A stretch of DNA of 21,529 nt, taken from NCBI GenBank assembly GCA_043778315.1, contig JAYWGJ010000275.1, forward strand, positions 1 to 21,529, written 5' to 3'. This document shows positions 1-9,280 of the stretch, piece after piece (the first letter of the stretch is position 1; every line of letters begins with the position of its first letter). The notes under the pieces are model-generated. The model was not told the DNA's origin, ran no database searches, and saw nothing but the letters and a program-made list of their open reading frames with translations. This DNA comes from JBEEMU01 sp043778315. GTDB lineage: Bacteria; Bacteroidota; Bacteroidia; Chitinophagales; Saprospiraceae. The translations under genes were made by a program, and so were the position numbers.

Positions 1-229
1 CACAAGGTTTGTACCCCTCCGATGTTGCCACCCGACGGCGTGCGCTCTTACCGCACATTTTCACCCTTACCGTTTTGTGATGTCACAAAATTGGCGGTTC
101 TTTTCTGTTACACTCGCTGTAATGCGCCTCGCGGCGCGCCCCCACCTATTAGGTGGTGTGGTACTCTGTGTTGTCCGGACTTTCCTCACTCGATTACAAT
201 CGGGCGCGATAGGGCAGTCGGGCAATTAG
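1..229 (-). ncRNA. rnpB: RNase P RNA (bacterial type A), 3' part beyond window
   Basis: This is the catalytic RNA of RNase P, which trims the 5' leader of precursor tRNAs. On the minus strand it shows hallmark blocks in the right order: GAGGAAAGTCCGGAC near 173-190, an ACAGAAA...ACCGCC block near 93-110, and GGTAAGGGTGAAA followed by GTGCGGTAAGAGCGCAC near 43-75. A short hairpin (CCCGATTGTAATCG) near 190-205 fits stem P3. The 5' end near 229 is inferred from the -7 box just upstream; the 3' third, including the partner strand of P1, lies before position 1. The plus-strand reading frame over the same bases is only a shadow of this RNA. The block order is diagnostic, so I am confident in the identity but not in the exact 5' end. 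Confidence 0.95.
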
Positions 230-234
230 CACCG

Positions 235-242
235 CAAAGGTA
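235..242 (-). promoter_or_regulatory. Bacteroidota -7 box of rnpB
   Basis: Read on the minus strand this is TACCTTTG, an exact match to the Bacteroidota sigma-ABfr -7 element TAnnTTTG. It ends about 6 bases before the inferred 5' end of RNase P RNA. I see no convincing -33 TTG at the usual distance. Confidence 0.6.
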
Positions 243-404
243 GGTTTTTTATTGCTAAATATAGCTGATAAGGGTATGTTTTGGTTGTGAATTATGAAAG
301 AGCGGAAATTTAATATTTTTTTACAATTATATATTAATTAGGTACATTTTACATATTAAAAATATATTATTATTTAATTAACTTATATTTAAGTTTATAA
401 GGTT

Positions 405-427
405 CTAAAAACCTCATAGGTTTTTAG
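405..427. repeat. Perfect 10-bp inverted repeat
   Basis: CTAAAAACCT (405-414) and AGGTTTTTAG (418-427) pair perfectly around the triloop CAT. Neither strand has a long T-run directly after the stem, so it is not a textbook terminator. It lies 166 bases past the sprA stop and upstream of rnpB, so transcript end, operator or simple repeat remain possible. Confidence 0.6.
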
Positions 428-567
428 CCAACAAGTATATAATTCCATAAAAAAACTCCGCAAAAAAGCTTATTGTATAGTTACTTTTTTAAATTTTAAT
501 TTGCCGCACATTAGAAATGTAGCATCTAAGCCTTTACTATAAATTTACCTCCGCGCTCATTTACTAT

Positions 568-583
568 CCGTGATTTATCACGG
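568..583 (-). terminator. Short hairpin just after the sprA stop codon
   Basis: CCGTGAT and ATCACGG form a 7-bp stem with a 2-base spacer, about 9 bases past the sprA stop on the minus strand. There is no T-run behind it, so it is a weak terminator candidate or an mRNA 3'-end stabiliser. Confidence 0.3.
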
Positions 584-592
584 GCCTATTCA

Positions 593-3500
593 CTATCGTC
601 CCAACGTAAAGCGTATTATCAATCCGCCTTGCTGCGTCGTTATCGGGAACGATGCCGAGGTAGCGGGTGTGGTGTTCGTATAGTCGTAAAACAAGCGTAA
701 ATTGAGGTTTTTGGTTACTTGATAATCTACCGACGGCGAGAGTCGAATGGTGCGTAAACCGCGCGTGCGTACAGGGTCTTGGTCGAGCGGACGGTTGTAA
801 GTGATGTCGTCGCGAAGCGAAAAGTCGAGCTTGATATTTAGGTCGTTACCGACCGAGCCGCCGCCCGCCGACAAGCCTATATCAGGTTTTTTGTCCTTAT
901 CGTCTTTCGGGTTTTTCACTCGTTTCGCTTTCTTCTTTTCGTACTGTTTTTTCTTGAAATCCTTATCCAAAAACGGTATTTTAAAACCTTTTACGCGGTA
1001 TCCGCCACCAAAAACTATCTCTTCGGTGCGCGTTTCGTTCATCTGGTAATCGTTGAAATTCATGGTTAGCGTGCGTGCTTTTTTGAAGTCAAAACGGGCT
1101 GTAATATCGTTTTTGAACCGCACGTCTATACCGATAAGCGGCGATAATTGTTCCGAAATCACAATATCAGGAATTTCAAATTCAGAATAAAAACTTTGTG
1201 AAATGGAGTCTTTTCGTCTTACCAACGGATTTATTTCGTCAATACCGCGCAAATTAGTACGGTAAGAGTTGATGGTCATTTTGTTTTGATAGCCGTGTGT
1301 GAGGTTAAACGAAGTGAACCATTTGCTAAATGGTTTCAGTTTGGTCAAGCCGTTATAGGTTAATTTCCAGTTCGGCATCGGCAAGGTATTAAACATATTG
1401 AGGTCTATTTTAGCTGCATCTGTTTTGGTGTAAGCCGCTATAAATGAAGGGATTAGCACCTCTTGTTGGTATCTGCCAAAACCCTCAGGAAACCCTAATA
1501 GCGAGTCGCGTAAGCCTTGCTGCCGACCCGAGTGAACGCCCTGACCTAAGCGGCGCGCTACGGTAGAACGGTTGTCTTGATAATCAGCAAATAGCCTCGA
1601 GAAATCTTGCCCTTGCGGGTCGGTGAACATGGTATTGAGCGAGAAAAACGACACCGAAAAACTACCCATATCCATCGGCGTAAGGTGTCGGAAGCTGCCG
1701 CCTACGGTATCCACTTTGAAGTACTCGGTGTGGTTTTTGCTGTAAGTACGGTTCGCCGTGAAGTCCACGCGGAAGTCATCGAACGGCTCTACCGAGAGCT
1801 GCGCGTTAATCGTTTGCGTGTAGGTTTGCTGCACCTGTTGATTGAGGTAAACATTGGAGGTTATCCAACCTTTCGCTGCCGCGTCGTCGAGCCACTGCGA
1901 CGCGGGCTGCCAGCCCGCCACAAAATCCCAGCCAGGAGCTTGAAAATCCTGCGACATACCCAACACTTTTGAGCGTTGCGTAAAGCCAGGCACTACCGTC
2001 CCGAACTGCTCCTGATAGGTAGCGCGTCCCTTGCGTACCATCATTAACGGGCGCAACATCAAGCGTTCGGCGACCGTCGGTTCGCGCTCCTTTTTCTTTT
2101 TCGGGTCTTTTATTACCTTACCATTTTTATCTTTTAGTACCACATCGTTCTCCTTTTTCGGCGCGGGCGCACCCTCTTTGCCTTCTTTACCTTTATCGCC
2201 TATTTCGTCGTCCTTACCTTTTTTCTTTTTCTCACGCGGCTTCATCGGCGAATTTATTTTACGCAAGTAAGACCATTTATTGTATAATTTCACAAAATCC
2301 AAATCGGCGTTCAACTGTCTGTTTTGCGTGTTTTGTATCACATTACCGAGCGAATCGGTGTTCAGCGAAGCTGTCGACCAGTTGTAAGTAGCGTTGTATT
2401 GCGCCTTGACCTGCACAAAATCTAATAACGGAATTTTGCCGAAAGGCAGCGTATAATTCACCCCAAAAGTATGCTGATAATTGCGGGTACGCCCAAATTT
2501 TTGTATATTGCGCAGCAACGTATCTTGTTTTTCTTGCGTATTTATTCTGCCTCTCGGCTCATCAATCCACGCATTATTCACGGCAGATAAATTGATACCA
2601 ATGCTTTTGGTCAAATTCCAGGTCATCTGATACGACCTATCCCAGGTGAAGCGTTTATCAAACCACGTTGCGCGGTCGCCTTCGCCCGAAAAGCGGTATT
2701 TTATCTCGCCAAATTGTCTGTTTAGCTGATTGCTAAACGTAAACGAATTGGGTAACGGATTGAAATTGAAGTCTTTAATCAATGCCAACCAGCCTTTTAG
2801 GTCGTTTTTGATGAACGAAAACGGCTGTATAAACTTCGCGTCGGCACGCGCATAAGTGTAGTCGAGCGCACCTCTGTACTGCTCCAAAACGTTACTTTGT
2901 ATGGTCGGGTCGCTCTTAAAAGTCTGATTATAGGCGTAGGTCGCACTAAAATTCTCGATGTCCCACGGCATCGGCGCGCTTTTACCCGTGCGGTCTTTGC
3001 GGACGTTCGTGAAGTTAAAACCTCTAATTTGCGTTTGTGTAATCGCTTGTGAGCGCAAAGAGTCGCGACGAAATTTGTCCGTTTCCGCGCTCATCAATTC
3101 CTGAAACGGAATATCCAATTGGTACGGGTCGAACTGCGGAATTTTCACTTCGTTAGAATATTGCGCATAAAACGGGAGTCGAATACCTGATTTTTTGGGT
3201 AAAAATTTACCCAATTCGATATTCGAAGCCGCGTCGTATTGTATCAACTCTTCGCGGGCGCGCTGCTGCACTTTTTGGTCTAAGTTACCCCAACCGATAC
3301 TGTGATAATTGCCCGAAAGGGTGACATTACCGAGGTCTGCCAACTGCACGTCCAGACGCGCTAAGGCAGCCGTTCCGCCGCGCTCGTCGATGCCCGTTGT
3401 ACGCAATTCGTTCACCCAAACGGTGATGCAATGCGCGAGTCCGCCGTCTGAACTAACAGGATTCCGTACCCCAATCATCACGCCTTTGGCGTAGCCCAAA

Positions 3501-6500
3501 TCGGGATTACCTTTTACGCTCACGCGATTCTCCGTTTTGTCAGGGTCATTAAACGAATACAGCAAATTATTAGGTAAGTTTTTGGTATTGCGCTCCGTTT
3601 TTGCTTGTCGCAACAAGGCGAGCGGAAAGTCAAAAGAGTTGCCGTCGAGCCACACTTTATCCTCTATATTTTTGCCCTCGAGGAGCTGCGAAGTATTTTG
3701 TATTGATAATTTGAGTGGAATATCATATTCATAATAATTATTCTCAAAATCAGACCCGATTCGCATAAAAACGTGCAAATCCTTGTCCTTCAAAGTCACA
3801 TCAGGGTCACGCGGTTCGGCGTGTACAAACATTTTGAGGCGTTTGAAGGCGCGCATATCCAGGTTGAAGGTTTTGAATATCGCACGAGAGTCGCCCGTAT
3901 ATAAATTGCATATTTGCAACTGCAACGATTGCTCGTTTTGCTGCGTTTGCTGCGACGAAACTTGTGTACTTAGCTCGCGCGAAATACCTGACGGGATAAC
4001 GTAGTTCACGGGAGTTCGTGAGCCGTTTTGCTCCAAATTGACAGGTGTGACATCAAAAACCGTCGGGTCGTTATCGGGTGGCAGTGTACCCACAAACGGG
4101 TCTAAAAGCGGGCGACGGTAGCGTCTCCACTGGTTGCGCACCAATTGCAAACGCGCAAAACGCAGCGTAGCTTGCTGCTCCCAATCGGTCATGTACATAC
4201 GCACAAAACGGATAGAACGGAAGTCTTGTATCTGTCCTATTTTATTAGTAAATTGGTCAATTGGAATTTTTAATTGGTAATAAATAATGCCTTTACTAAC
4301 CACCGTATCGGTGATATACGGGTTGGGCGCAATCTCGCCCGTAGTGCTGCCTGGCAAGGGGCGCAACGCAATTTTGTACTCAAAATAGGCTTCTGTTTCG
4401 TTCAGCGTATTATCGTGATTTAAGTCCTCGGTATCGGGTATATTGGTAGAAGAAGTCACGACCGCCTGATTCGCATTGGACTGCGAATTGCCCTGCGGAT
4501 TATTATTTCTGCTGTACCGTGTCAGCACACTCACACCTCCGCCCGTATAGCTTTCGTTATTATAAAACTTAAAATTATCGTTAGACGGGTCGGCTTGCAC
4601 TTTATTAAACTCGTCGCTGGTAAGAATGGCTTGCGACTGAGTCAAAAAACTTGCAAACTTGGCGCGCTCCTGCTCGTCGTCTAAGCCGTCTAAGCCTACG
4701 TCTTGCACATTTCGCGAAGCAGGGTCGTTATCAAAAGCGTTTGTGATGGGCTGCGAGCGAGGAATGCGTCCCCAGCGCGTCACATCTACTTGCGCGGTGC
4801 TGCCTGGGCGTGGCAAACCGTTTTCAAAAAACATACGCGAGTCGCGTAGCACGTCTTCGGAGGTATTACCAAGATTTAGGTACAAATCGCCACCCGTAGT
4901 GTTACCCGCGTGAAACGGCGACATCACCCACATCTCCACAAACTCGATATTAGAAGCCTCAAAGTCGCTGTTTTGTATGGCGCGCTGAATGCCACCCCAG
5001 CGCGTTTTTGGGTCTTTGAGCTTACCTGTGGGCGTTACGCCCGACGAAATGCCAGGTTCTCCGCTCGTCTCAAAATTATATACGCCGCGTTCGGTCGGAT
5101 AATACGTCACCTCAAACGGAAAGGTATTGATGTTTTGCCCAGAGGCAAACTGTGCATTTCTGAAAATATCAGTCTCCAAAATCGGCGCAGTATATGGATT
5201 ACTCGCGTCATAAATAGTTTGGTCTATCCGATACCAATTTATTTTGGCGCGGTTTACACCCGATATTAGGCTATTGGTAGAGTCGCCCTCTATAAAACGT
5301 GGGTGATTGGGCAAAAAGGTGAAAATCGGGTCGGGGCGCGGCGTACCGCATATCTGCCAATTGTTCACCGTATTACGCAAGTCAATATTACTCACGCTAC
5401 CCTCAAAATCGTCCAAATAAATCGTTCCGCCCTTGTCCGCGCCGTTAGCGATAGAATTAGAGTGACCTGGAATGAGGTGCGCTACCTCGCCGTTAAATGT
5501 GATTTTGGAAGGTGCTTTGGTAGAATAAAAGGGCAATTTATCTAAGGCTTTGGTGAGCCACGGCGCTTCTTTGGTATAGTTTACATCGAGTCCTAATATA
5601 TTATTATCGATGGGGTCGTCGCCAATATTTACCTTACGGGTAAACGACCGCTCGTCTAAGCGCATGTGCGTAGCACCGATAGAAAAATTGGGATTGATAT
5701 TATAATCTAAGCGCGTACCAATCATGTTTCTGATATTGAAACCGAAAGTAGCGTTGTCCTCAAACGACACGCGGATAGGCAAACCCGAGTTCATTATCGC
5801 CTCATTGATGATTTTTACTCTACCTATATTATAATCAATATCGTAATCGATGCCTTCGCGCAACACCTGCCCGCCTGCGTTCACTTTCACCGAGCCACGC
5901 GGAATATTGAACGCGCCGAGCGATATATCTGACGACGAGGACGACTTGTAGCTTCCGCGCAAGATAAACCGATTGAACTCTGGAAACTCGCGCGCACGAA
6001 ACAAGGTATTATTATATAACTGCGGATAAATGTATTTTCGAGCGATGGTCGTATCGTCAAATTTGGCGCGGAGTGACGACCCGAACGGCTCGAGAACGGG
6101 AAATATCACCCGCCCGTTTTGCGGCGTGATGGTGATGCCTGGCACAAAATCGAACACGCCGTCGGGAATAGGGTCGCGCTGCGCGTTGAGGTTGTCCAAA
6201 TTGAGAACGCGGATAAGCGGCTCGCCGTTGATGTTGCCCGCAGGGATAAAGCGGCGTTCGCCACCGCCCGGGTCTTGATAAAACACGTCTAACTTGAAGT
6301 CTTGCGGATTGATTTGGTAAGCGTTAAGCGAATACACGTTTTTCATCATCAAATTCCAAAGCGGAATGTTGACGTTGGCGGTGGTCGCTTTTAGCATTTT
6401 CACAAAAATCACGTTCAAACTATCCGAGTTCACGGCTATATCTTGTGCAAATTCGCCTACTTGAAACACCTTTCCGTTGTAAGTATATTCCATCGATACG

Positions 6501-8098
6501 CCGAGTACGTCGGTCGGCTGCAAGGTGGTGTTCAAAGAAAGATAGCCCAAATCGGGGTTAAACGTATATTCCGAAAGGGCGAGTTTGCGAGCGCGAACTT
6601 TCTCAAAATCGCGGGTTTGTACCAATCCAATCTGCTGCATACGGTTCACCGCCGCATCGATAGCGCGTCCAGTGGAAGGGTTTTTGACCTGATAATACAA
6701 GTTATTAGCGTCGTTGTAAGGGAGCGGATTACCAGCTAAATCTTTCTTGTTGGTAACATTAATACGAACATTTACGGAGTCGACCAAGTCTTTTTTGCGC
6801 GACTCGCCCAGGTCGGCAAGCGCAACTATATCGCGCACCCCGCCTTCGGTCGCGTTGCGCGTGTTCGTCACCCAAAGGTCTAATTTAGTGATGCGAAAAA
6901 GCGAGTTGATTTGCGGGAGGTTTTTGAGCGCGCCTTCATAACGATTTCTATTATAATGTGTGGTGAAAAAGTGTCGGTTTTCGTCGTAACGGTCAGCCTC
7001 TATCGCGAACGTTTGTAGCTGCGTGCCGCCCTGTATTTGTATCTCTTGTCGTTTCGATTTTTGTTGTGATATAACATTAGTGACAAACAAATGTCCAAAT
7101 TTCAATTTGGTTTTCAAGCCAAAAAGCGTTTGCGTGCCTTGTATGAGCGTGGAGCGCAACGGAAACGAGATAGTTCCCGCTTGTATATCTTGCAAAATTT
7201 GGTCTTCCGTGCCGCCCGATTTGCCCACCGATTGCGGTATCGCGCCGTTTATCGCCGCGCTCGGATTGGCTAAATCCACGCCGCCATACTGTATTTTTAC
7301 CTGATTATCGAAGTCGAAAGTGGATTTTGTGTTATAATTTGCTGTTAATTTTAGCTTCGAGCCAATCGTACCCACCACGTTCAACTGAATCCCCATATCA
7401 AAATTAAAAGCGCCTTGATTTTGCTGTAATCTCGTGAAATTGGGATTAGCGATGCGCTGATGATTGCCGCCGAGCGTGATGTCGATGCTCCCTTGCGGGC
7501 GAATATCAACGCCGCCTTCGCCGAAAAGCATATTGACCAATTGGCTTTTCACATCAATATTGCGCAAGGGGTCGGTGACACTTTTGCCTTCATTCACCGC
7601 CGTCACATTTTTGGCTAACTGCTTAAAATAATCTCTTTTTTGCTTCTCTGCCTGCCATTTTAGGTACTCCTCGAACGTCATATAAGTAGGCGCGCTATAA
7701 AAGCCGTCGCCTACGCGCTGCGTCAATACATAGCGGTTGCTGGTCGGGTCGTAGCTCACGTCTTGCTGTATGGAAGGCGGGAGTTTGAGGTCTATCGGGT
7801 TGGTTTGTGGTGGGCGCGTGAGGAAATTGCCTTCCTCTTCGGCAGCCGTTCCTTTGCGCGGCTTAGGCGTAGGTGTAGTGTCGGGCTGCGCTGTCAATAT
7901 TCCTGACGCGACTGCTCTGGTCGTTCCTACTGCGAGGGCAAGCGGCGCGTTCGCGGGTAAATTATTGGCTTGCTGCGCCGCTTTCCATCGGCTATATTGC
8001 AAGGGCGAAATCGACCTTTGCGAGTGCATCGTTGCTATCGCCAACGAAAATAAACTGGCGGGTAGCAAAGCGAATAAAAAAAGATTTTTATACATCAT
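593..8098 (-). CDS. sprA: SprA/Sov, outer-membrane translocon of the type IX secretion system
   Basis: This 2501-residue protein is the SprA (Sov) family translocon, known from Flavobacterium and Porphyromonas as a very large single-chain beta-barrel that exports T9SS cargo proteins across the outer membrane. Length matches the family (about 2400-2500). Residues 1 to ~25 form a signal peptide (MMYKNLFLFALLPASLFSLA). The family-typical segment GEVAHLIPGHSNS followed by GGTIYLDDFEGS lies near residues 870-900, and the chain ends in an outer-membrane-style strand with a penultimate glycine and terminal arginine. Two lysine-rich, probably disordered insertions stand out, near residues 1950-2006 and 2380-2405. 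Two ATG codons sit side by side at the start; no Shine-Dalgarno is visible, as usual in the phylum. ruvA lies upstream on the same strand, an arrangement I recall from other Bacteroidota. No frameshift is visible. Confidence 0.96.
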   Translation of the reverse strand: MMYKNLFLFALLPASLFSLAIATMHSQRSISPLQYSRWKAAQQANNLPANAPLALAVGTTRAVASGILTAQPDTTPTPKPRKGTAAEEEGNFLTRPPQTNPIDLKLPPSIQQDVSYDPTSNRYVLTQRVGDGFYSAPTYMTFEEYLKWQAEKQKRDYFKQLAKNVTAVNEGKSVTDPLRNIDVKSQLVNMLFGEGGVDIRPQGSIDITLGGNHQRIANPNFTRLQQNQGAFNFDMGIQLNVVGTIGSKLKLTANYNTKSTFDFDNQVKIQYGGVDLANPSAAINGAIPQSVGKSGGTEDQILQDIQAGTISFPLRSTLIQGTQTLFGLKTKLKFGHLFVTNVISQQKSKRQEIQIQGGTQLQTFAIEADRYDENRHFFTTHYNRNRYEGALKNLPQINSLFRITKLDLWVTNTRNATEGGVRDIVALADLGESRKKDLVDSVNVRINVTNKKDLAGNPLPYNDANNLYYQVKNPSTGRAIDAAVNRMQQIGLVQTRDFEKVRARKLALSEYTFNPDLGYLSLNTTLQPTDVLGVSMEYTYNGKVFQVGEFAQDIAVNSDSLNVIFVKMLKATTANVNIPLWNLMMKNVYSLNAYQINPQDFKLDVFYQDPGGGERRFIPAGNINGEPLIRVLNLDNLNAQRDPIPDGVFDFVPGITITPQNGRVIFPVLEPFGSSLRAKFDDTTIARKYIYPQLYNNTLFRAREFPEFNRFILRGSYKSSSSSDISLGAFNIPRGSVKVNAGGQVLREGIDYDIDYNIGRVKIINEAIMNSGLPIRVSFEDNATFGFNIRNMIGTRLDYNINPNFSIGATHMRLDERSFTRKVNIGDDPIDNNILGLDVNYTKEAPWLTKALDKLPFYSTKAPSKITFNGEVAHLIPGHSNSIANGADKGGTIYLDDFEGSVSNIDLRNTVNNWQICGTPRPDPIFTFLPNHPRFIEGDSTNSLISGVNRAKINWYRIDQTIYDASNPYTAPILETDIFRNAQFASGQNINTFPFEVTYYPTERGVYNFETSGEPGISSGVTPTGKLKDPKTRWGGIQRAIQNSDFEASNIEFVEMWVMSPFHAGNTTGGDLYLNLGNTSEDVLRDSRMFFENGLPRPGSTAQVDVTRWGRIPRSQPITNAFDNDPASRNVQDVGLDGLDDEQERAKFASFLTQSQAILTSDEFNKVQADPSNDNFKFYNNESYTGGGVSVLTRYSRNNNPQGNSQSNANQAVVTSSTNIPDTEDLNHDNTLNETEAYFEYKIALRPLPGSTTGEIAPNPYITDTVVSKGIIYYQLKIPIDQFTNKIGQIQDFRSIRFVRMYMTDWEQQATLRFARLQLVRNQWRRYRRPLLDPFVGTLPPDNDPTVFDVTPVNLEQNGSRTPVNYVIPSGISRELSTQVSSQQTQQNEQSLQLQICNLYTGDSRAIFKTFNLDMRAFKRLKMFVHAEPRDPDVTLKDKDLHVFMRIGSDFENNYYEYDIPLKLSIQNTSQLLEGKNIEDKVWLDGNSFDFPLALLRQAKTERNTKNLPNNLLYSFNDPDKTENRVSVKGNPDLGYAKGVMIGVRNPVSSDGGLAHCITVWVNELRTTGIDERGGTAALARLDVQLADLGNVTLSGNYHSIGWGNLDQKVQQRAREELIQYDAASNIELGKFLPKKSGIRLPFYAQYSNEVKIPQFDPYQLDIPFQELMSAETDKFRRDSLRSQAITQTQIRGFNFTNVRKDRTGKSAPMPWDIENFSATYAYNQTFKSDPTIQSNVLEQYRGALDYTYARADAKFIQPFSFIKNDLKGWLALIKDFNFNPLPNSFTFSNQLNRQFGEIKYRFSGEGDRATWFDKRFTWDRSYQMTWNLTKSIGINLSAVNNAWIDEPRGRINTQEKQDTLLRNIQKFGRTRNYQHTFGVNYTLPFGKIPLLDFVQVKAQYNATYNWSTASLNTDSLGNVIQNTQNRQLNADLDFVKLYNKWSYLRKINSPMKPREKKKKGKDDEIGDKGKEGKEGAPAPKKENDVVLKDKNGKVIKDPKKKKEREPTVAERLMLRPLMMVRKGRATYQEQFGTVVPGFTQRSKVLGMSQDFQAPGWDFVAGWQPASQWLDDAAAKGWITSNVYLNQQVQQTYTQTINAQLSVEPFDDFRVDFTANRTYSKNHTEYFKVDTVGGSFRHLTPMDMGSFSVSFFSLNTMFTDPQGQDFSRLFADYQDNRSTVARRLGQGVHSGRQQGLRDSLLGFPEGFGRYQQEVLIPSFIAAYTKTDAAKIDLNMFNTLPMPNWKLTYNGLTKLKPFSKWFTSFNLTHGYQNKMTINSYRTNLRGIDEINPLVRRKDSISQSFYSEFEIPDIVISEQLSPLIGIDVRFKNDITARFDFKKARTLTMNFNDYQMNETRTEEIVFGGGYRVKGFKIPFLDKDFKKKQYEKKKAKRVKNPKDDKDKKPDIGLSAGGGSVGNDLNIKLDFSLRDDITYNRPLDQDPVRTRGLRTIRLSPSVDYQVTKNLNLRLFYDYTNTTPATSASFPITTQQGGLIIRFTLGR

Positions 8099-8271
8099 AA
8101 AATACTAATTTGCAATAAAAAAAATGACTGGCGTTTTTTACAGAGAATTTACCTCGAGCAGCTTTATCGCTATTCGGGTAAGTGAAATTTCCTTGAATTA
8201 TAAATGAACTTTGGTGTAAAAGTATCTATTCGATAGGTAGGTATTTTATGAAATTATAACGAAATTATTAA

Positions 8272-8302
8272 CAAAAGTAATTTAATTTTAAGTATTTTAC
8301 AA
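8272..8302 (-). promoter_or_regulatory. Bacteroidota promoter for sprA
   Basis: On the minus strand there is TTG (8302-8300), a 20-base spacer, then TACTTTTG (8279-8272), matching both the -33 TTG and the -7 TAnnTTTG elements at normal spacing. It lies in the gap after the ruvA stop and predicts a start near 8265 and an untranslated leader of about 165 bases before the sprA ATG. sprA can thus be transcribed apart from ruvA. Confidence 0.6.
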
Positions 8303-8315
8303 TACAAATAGCTTT

Positions 8316-8933
8316 TTAGGATAAAGTTTTCAATGCCAATTTGATTAGCGTTTCTACGTTTGCCACTTCGGGCTGGTCGCGCAAAATAGCGTTTACAGCT
8401 TTCTGCACATTAATCTTTATAAACCCTAACGTTTGAAGTGCCACAATAGCTTCCTCTCGTAGTGTGTTATTTTTTTGTGACAATCCAATTCCGCCTGCAT
8501 TTAACGCTTCTGCGCCGCCGATGTCCTTCATCATCTTGTCTTTTAGCTCCACTATTATCCGCTTTGCGGTTTTGGGTCCGATGCCTTTTACGCGGTTAAA
8601 AACCGCCTCCGACTCGCCGATAATCGCGCCGCGCACCTCGTCGGGCGACAGTCCCGAAAGGACTATCCGCGCCGTATTGGTGCCAACGCCGTTCACCGAA
8701 ATCAGGTGCGTAAAGATACTGCGCTCGCCCATATCCGCAAAGCCATAAAGCGTTTGCGCAAAGTCTTGCGTGTTCGTGTGCGTGTGTATGTACAGGAGCG
8801 TCTGCTCGCGTTTTTCTATCTGCGCAAAAGTATGCAGGCTGATATTGACTTGATAACCGATGCCGCCGAGTGTTTCCAATACAACGTAGGTAGGCGATTT
8901 GTAGGCGAGCGTTCCTTTGAGGTAAGCAATCAT
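8316..8933 (-). CDS. ruvA: Holliday junction branch migration protein RuvA
   Basis: RuvA binds four-way DNA junctions as a tetramer and loads the RuvB motor during recombinational repair. At 205 residues it has normal family length. The OB-fold N-terminus begins MIAYLKGTL and includes GGIGYQVNIS; two helix-hairpin-helix motifs follow, NGVGTNTA (81-88) and KGIGPKTA (116-123), then a flexible linker and the small C-terminal RuvB-contacting domain with EEAIVALQTLGF (160-171). ATG at 8933 is preferred because it gives the canonical start and sits about 10 bases past a predicted transcription start. sprA follows 217 bases downstream with its own promoter. ruvB and ruvC are not in the window. Confidence 0.97.
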   Translation of the reverse strand: MIAYLKGTLAYKSPTYVVLETLGGIGYQVNISLHTFAQIEKREQTLLYIHTHTNTQDFAQTLYGFADMGERSIFTHLISVNGVGTNTARIVLSGLSPDEVRGAIIGESEAVFNRVKGIGPKTAKRIIVELKDKMMKDIGGAEALNAGGIGLSQKNNTLREEAIVALQTLGFIKINVQKAVNAILRDQPEVANVETLIKLALKTLS

Positions 8934-8950
8934 TGTGTTTTAATTTTATG

Positions 8951-8958
8951 CAAATGTA
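8951..8958 (-). promoter_or_regulatory. -7 box of ruvA
   Basis: TACATTTG on the minus strand matches TAnnTTTG exactly and lies 17 bases before the ruvA ATG, giving a very short leader of about 10 bases. No clear -33 TTG at 19-21 bases. Confidence 0.5.
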
Positions 8959-9068
8959 CAAAAAACCTTATATTTGTGACTGATATACGATTTTTTTATA
9001 ATGTCCTATTATTTTAACAATTCATTTTGATTTATTTCGGTGCTGTTTTGCATCTATATAGGAGTAGA

Positions 9069-9240
9069 TTTTTGAGTGTAGAGGTTTTTTTAGACGCGAA
9101 AGAAGTTTTCAAACGCAGAGAAGTTTTTTAAACGCAGAGAAGTTTTTTAAACGCAGAGAAGCAAAGAGGCAAAGCCGCAGAGTTTTTTGGAGCGCAGAGT
9201 TTTTTGGAGCGCAGAGTTTTTTTGAGTGTAGAGTTTTTTT
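9069..9240. repeat. Degenerate short tandem-repeat array (CGCAGAG units)
   Basis: The gap between ruvA and the glycosylase gene (8934-9280) contains about eight units built as a T-run, a short variable piece and CGCAGAG or CGCAGAGAAG. Unit starts are about 9069, 9085, 9106, 9124, 9143, 9183, 9200 and 9217. Units at 9183 and 9200 are identical 17-mers (TTTTTTGGAGCGCAGAG). Units at 9106, 9124 and 9143 share AAACGCAGAGAAG. The fifth unit carries extra purine-rich sequence. The module TTTTTGAGTGTAGAG occurs at both ends (9069-9083 and 9219-9233). There is no reading frame here. I recall similar CGCAGAG strings between genes in other environmental Bacteroidota, but cannot search. Confidence 0.85.
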
Positions 9241-9280
9241 ATTGACACTAAAAAAATATCACAATAATATTACAATATCG

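Larger units (their letters stand above)
243..592. other. AT-rich intergenic region between rnpB and sprA
   Basis: These 350 bases carry no plausible gene. The stretch from about 300 to 400 is almost pure A/T. It must hold the upstream promoter sequences of rnpB and the 3' end of the sprA transcript, both on the minus strand. The only structures I see are the two inverted repeats listed separately (405-427 and 568-583). Confidence 0.7.

Noticed and set aside
22..243. 73-residue plus-strand reading frame at the left edge
   Set aside because: It lies over conserved RNase P RNA on the other strand and has no protein-like features; it is a shadow.
9061..9240. CRISPR array
   Set aside because: Units are 17-21 bases, degenerate and mostly T-run plus CGCAGAG with no unique spacers of even length, and no cas genes are nearby.
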